From: Achatina immaculata
Taxonomy: Eukaryota; Mollusca; Gastropoda; Stylommatophora; Achatinidae
Reading direction: 5' to 3'
Assembly (NCBI GenBank): GCA_009760885.1
Contig: CM019697.1
Location: 30,806,710-30,870,709, forward strand
DNA: 64,000 nt
Both the position numbers and the translations under genes were made by a program. The notes beneath the pieces are model-generated. The model ran no database searches. It saw only the letters and a list, made by a program, of their open reading frames with translations, and was not told the DNA's origin. Below, in pieces: positions 61,065-64,000 of the stretch; position 1 is the first letter of the stretch, and every line of letters begins with the position of its first letter.

Positions 61065-61650
61065 TCATCATCATCATCGTCGCCTTTCATTCCCTTGGGA
61101 ACATAGGTCACATATAAAGGGTCCCCAGTAGTCGATGTTCTTGGATTTATTATATTCTTCCTTCCATGTGTATCCCTTGTTTCTGAGCATCATCATCATC
61201 ATCATCATCGTAATCATCATCAGGTGCCGTGCAGACTAACATTGGCTATTATGGTTCTCCAGAGTACACGATCCTTCATGCAGGCCATTAGCTCAGTTGG
61301 TGATCTCCTCTCACATCATTTCGTCATACTTTCCAGTATCTCTGAGCACTGGTATAATTTCCTTTCTCCAAGTAGTTCTAGGTATTTACAGTGTAATCCA
61401 CTCCTTGTACTAAAGTTTCTTAAATCTCACTGTCTCTTCATATGATTTGCTCCACATTTCTTTAGCACTATTCCATACAGTATTCACATCTAGTGTATCT
61501 TCTTCGTATAACTCCCGCAGAACCTGAAATCTGGTGCCTAGTTTCAGCATAGAGCTCTTTGAGATTTCTGGATCTTTTAGCAGTACCATATTGTATCTTT
61601 TTTCTGGTTTTCCTCTTCGTATTTCTGTAACGTTTCAATTTTTTTTACAC
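61065..61650 (-). mobile_element. RTE-like LINE remnant with (GAT)n tails
   Basis: Minus strand: RFQVLRELYEEDTLDVNTVW and NSAKEMWSKSYEETVRFKKL (linker between endonuclease and RT), then a jump to a C-terminus RRSPTELMACMKDRVLWRTI with a (GAT)n tail at 61190-61213. A second (GAT)n lies at 61060-61080. Related to LINE-B at its C-terminus. Confidence 0.65.
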
Positions 61651-63900
61651 AGGGAAAAGGTTATTGATCAAATCTATTAACTTCTGTGCAATTATTTTCA
61701 TCTGTTTGCTGTAATATCTATTTTTAAAAAGAACACGTTACATCTATTTTTTAAAATGTACAGCAGAATAGTGTAAATAAAATGTTCAGAAATACAGATT
61801 AAATTTAGTATATTCGGTTACTTCTGGAGGATAAAATGTATTTTTTCTGTTTGTCCATTTATTATTTCGGACGTTGTTGTGTCTTATTGGAGAACAATCT
61901 TTGGTCAAGATATCAAATTACATTTTGACAATATGCTGTCCTTTTTTTTCTCTCGGCGAATCGCGTTATGTATTTTATATGTAATATTTCGCACTGCATC
62001 GCTTCGTCAAAGATTTGCTGTTATTTCTGATCTGTGTTTTTTATAAGTTAATTATTATATAATTAATTATAAGAATTGCTTGGTGAATATTTCGCAAATG
62101 TTTCTGCCTTACTGATATATAAATGCACAGCTCATTTGTTTTTGTTTTAAAAGCCACCAAATTTTCTAAAATGTTCCGTTATTTTGGGTACTTCATTCAT
62201 CAACACCGTAGTTTCACTATTTGCCATTTTGCATTACCTATATTAAAGATTCAGCTTCTAATAGAATTTTTAAAACTGTAAGAAGTCAAGAAGCAATATA
62301 ATCATTAAGTATGTAGTTATACAATTTTTAAATTATTTAAAATATCAGAATTAAAATTGCTTTTAGAATATTTTGCTTAGTTCATTTTTTTTTATTTTGA
62401 CTTGCAATTGCAGCCTGTGTCATTTACCTTTTGGAAGCAAAAATCGAAGTGTGAGGGAAATTAACAGAAGACAAAGTGTGGTGATAATTGGTAGGTTTTG
62501 ATCGAAATTCTCGTTTTCTTCCTACATATCCCCTTCTAGAATGAGTATTTGCTGCATCACTACATTCATTAAAATTCACTGTTTTAAGCTGGAAGGTTTG
62601 TTAAGGCGTCAGGCGATTAAACGTGTAATAACTACTCGTTTGCACACACTTGTGCTGGAAATCGAAGGCGCTAGAAAGTCCTAACAAAGCTCAGATCGGA
62701 AGAAAAAAAGAATCCGAAAGACAATAGCTAAGGTTCAGACACGTTATACAAGCTAATAAATACTTGTTAGTGGATTGTTTAACTTAGATTGAACCTTTTA
62801 TGCAAAAATAGGTAACAAACGCTGAAAACCTTTGTGGATTATTCTCATCCCTGTTGATACGATTTACCGTAAGATTGATTTATCATACCATATATATGTT
62901 ATATCATGTATAGATTTTTTTTAAAAATTATATTTTGAGGTGCAGTGATACATATATTGCCTTTGTTTATAAATGGTATCAAGGAATGTAGGTATTGTTT
63001 TTATTACTGACAGGAAGCAGGCATCATGCTGATTCTATCAATATTTGGTCAGTAGCATTAAAAGACAGTAAGGGCACGCCACATTTTTATTAATTCTTTG
63101 TACTTGTATCCCAGCCTACACTCCTGGAATCTTCAGATGACGCACTTCTACAAAGACTTACTATCTCTGTGACATGATTTTTTTTTCCCCCACTATTTTA
63201 TGGGATTTGACAGTAGACCTCTCATGGATGCCTTGTAGACATTTGTTTATCTCACTTTTGATATCTCTTTGGCATCTCCTTCCAGAGACTTTGCCTGTTT
63301 TGTATTTTTGTGATGGTATAATTGTTGTTCACATCCTACCAATCCAGTCTTCTTCTTTGTGTTGCTATAAGGGACGGAAACTTAGCATGTTTGGTCACAT
63401 CTCAGTTGTTTACTTTGCCCTGCATCTTAGTATTCATGATTTGTGCAAAATGGCAGTAAAGTGCAGTAAATCAACACCAAGTATGCAACAAAAGTAGATA
63501 TCACCTTGAACGGTACAGTACAAATTTCTTTAGATAAAAGTGTTAAATATAAGCTATGTACCTTCTTTAGTTTTTCAACAATCAAGATATCAGCAGGCCA
63601 CCTGTTTTGATCAAGAACTGGTCATTGCAGGTCAGTGGTCAATTACACCTACTCAGAATATCCCACACAAATAAATCCCCATGTGGACATGGATTACACT
63701 TTCTGAAACATACATAGCAAGTGTCCAGAGAACTCTATCTGGTGGCTACCTCAGACTCCTGGAGTGAATTACAAATGTCATTCTGACTACCAAGCAGTAG
63801 TTTTAATATGATTTAGCATTTTTAAAAAAAAGGAAAGAAAAAGTGAGAGAAGGCAGCCACAGTTAGATAATCTGAAATTGGGGAGAAGGTGAATGGGGTC
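61650..63900. other. AT-rich flank: nothing recognised
   Basis: No ORF with family resemblance, no repeat family, no splice-bounded exon on either strand. Confidence 0.45.
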
Positions 63901-64000
63901 GCAGAGTTGACAGTGTGAAATCAGGAAGAAGATTGTCACAGAGTTGGACATTGTGAAATTAGAAAGAAGATTGTCACAGAGTTGGACATTGTGAAATCAG
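63900..64000. repeat. 38-bp tandem repeat running off the window
   Basis: At least 2.5 units of GAAGATTGTCACAGAGTTGG, ACATTGTGAAATYAGAAA; the array continues past 64000. Confidence 0.85.

Overview
This is a metazoan nuclear window. Two spliced genes lie tail to tail, their introns are kilobases long and packed with retrotransposon debris, tRNA-derived SINEs and minisatellites, and splice sites are GT/AG with conserved phases. The animal is probably an invertebrate. The 18S fragment, the abundant tRNA-SINEs and the RTE/I-type LINEs would suit a gastropod mollusc, but that assignment is tentative.

Gene 1 (+, 8413-23912, 9 coding exons, 356 aa) is a DNAJB12/DNAJB14-type ER-membrane J-protein: N-terminal helical segment, J domain with HPD, linker, one membrane segment and the C-terminal DUF1977 region. 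Gene 2 (-, 60773-31787, 13 coding exons, 732 aa) is RINT1, the RINT1/TIP20 tethering subunit of the NRZ complex. I reconstructed both exon by exon; every junction keeps frame and both coding sequences divide by three. The 7.9 kb between their 3' ends holds three minisatellites (33, 44-47 and 24 bp units), LINE remnants and one orphan exon-like segment.

Layout. 1-8190: retroposon-rich flank, with two copies of a (GAA)n-tailed composite retroposon (E1, E2) carrying perfect 14 bp target-site duplications, a third partial copy, a piggyBac-like MITE fragment and LINE fragments. 8413-23912: gene 1, with a mariner in intron 2, several LINE/SINE insertions and a TTAA-flanked MITE with a nested LINE in intron 8. 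23913-31786: convergent intergenic region. 31787-60773: gene 2, with a near full-length dead RTE-type LINE (55989-59343), an I-type LINE with RNase H (49470-51700) and a ~1.9 kb 38-bp minisatellite (52085-53990). 60774-64000: upstream AT-rich flank with a LINE remnant.

Most notable: (1) E1 reads, 5' to 3' on the minus strand, as 486 nt of probable pre-rRNA 5' external spacer, the first 222 nt of 18S rRNA, a 1.4 kb non-coding SVA-like body and a (GAA)n tail, all between one perfect 14 bp TSD: a pre-rRNA/retroposon chimera. (2) In RINT1 two different 3' splice sites, with the first bases of exons 3 and 7, have been amplified into tandem arrays in the intron just upstream; in the J-protein gene an intronic 39-bp array repeats an acceptor-like motif about 12 times. 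(3) An 85 bp-arm near-perfect palindrome lies in RINT1 intron 8. LINE-A to LINE-E, SINE-A to SINE-C, X and Z are names local to this report.
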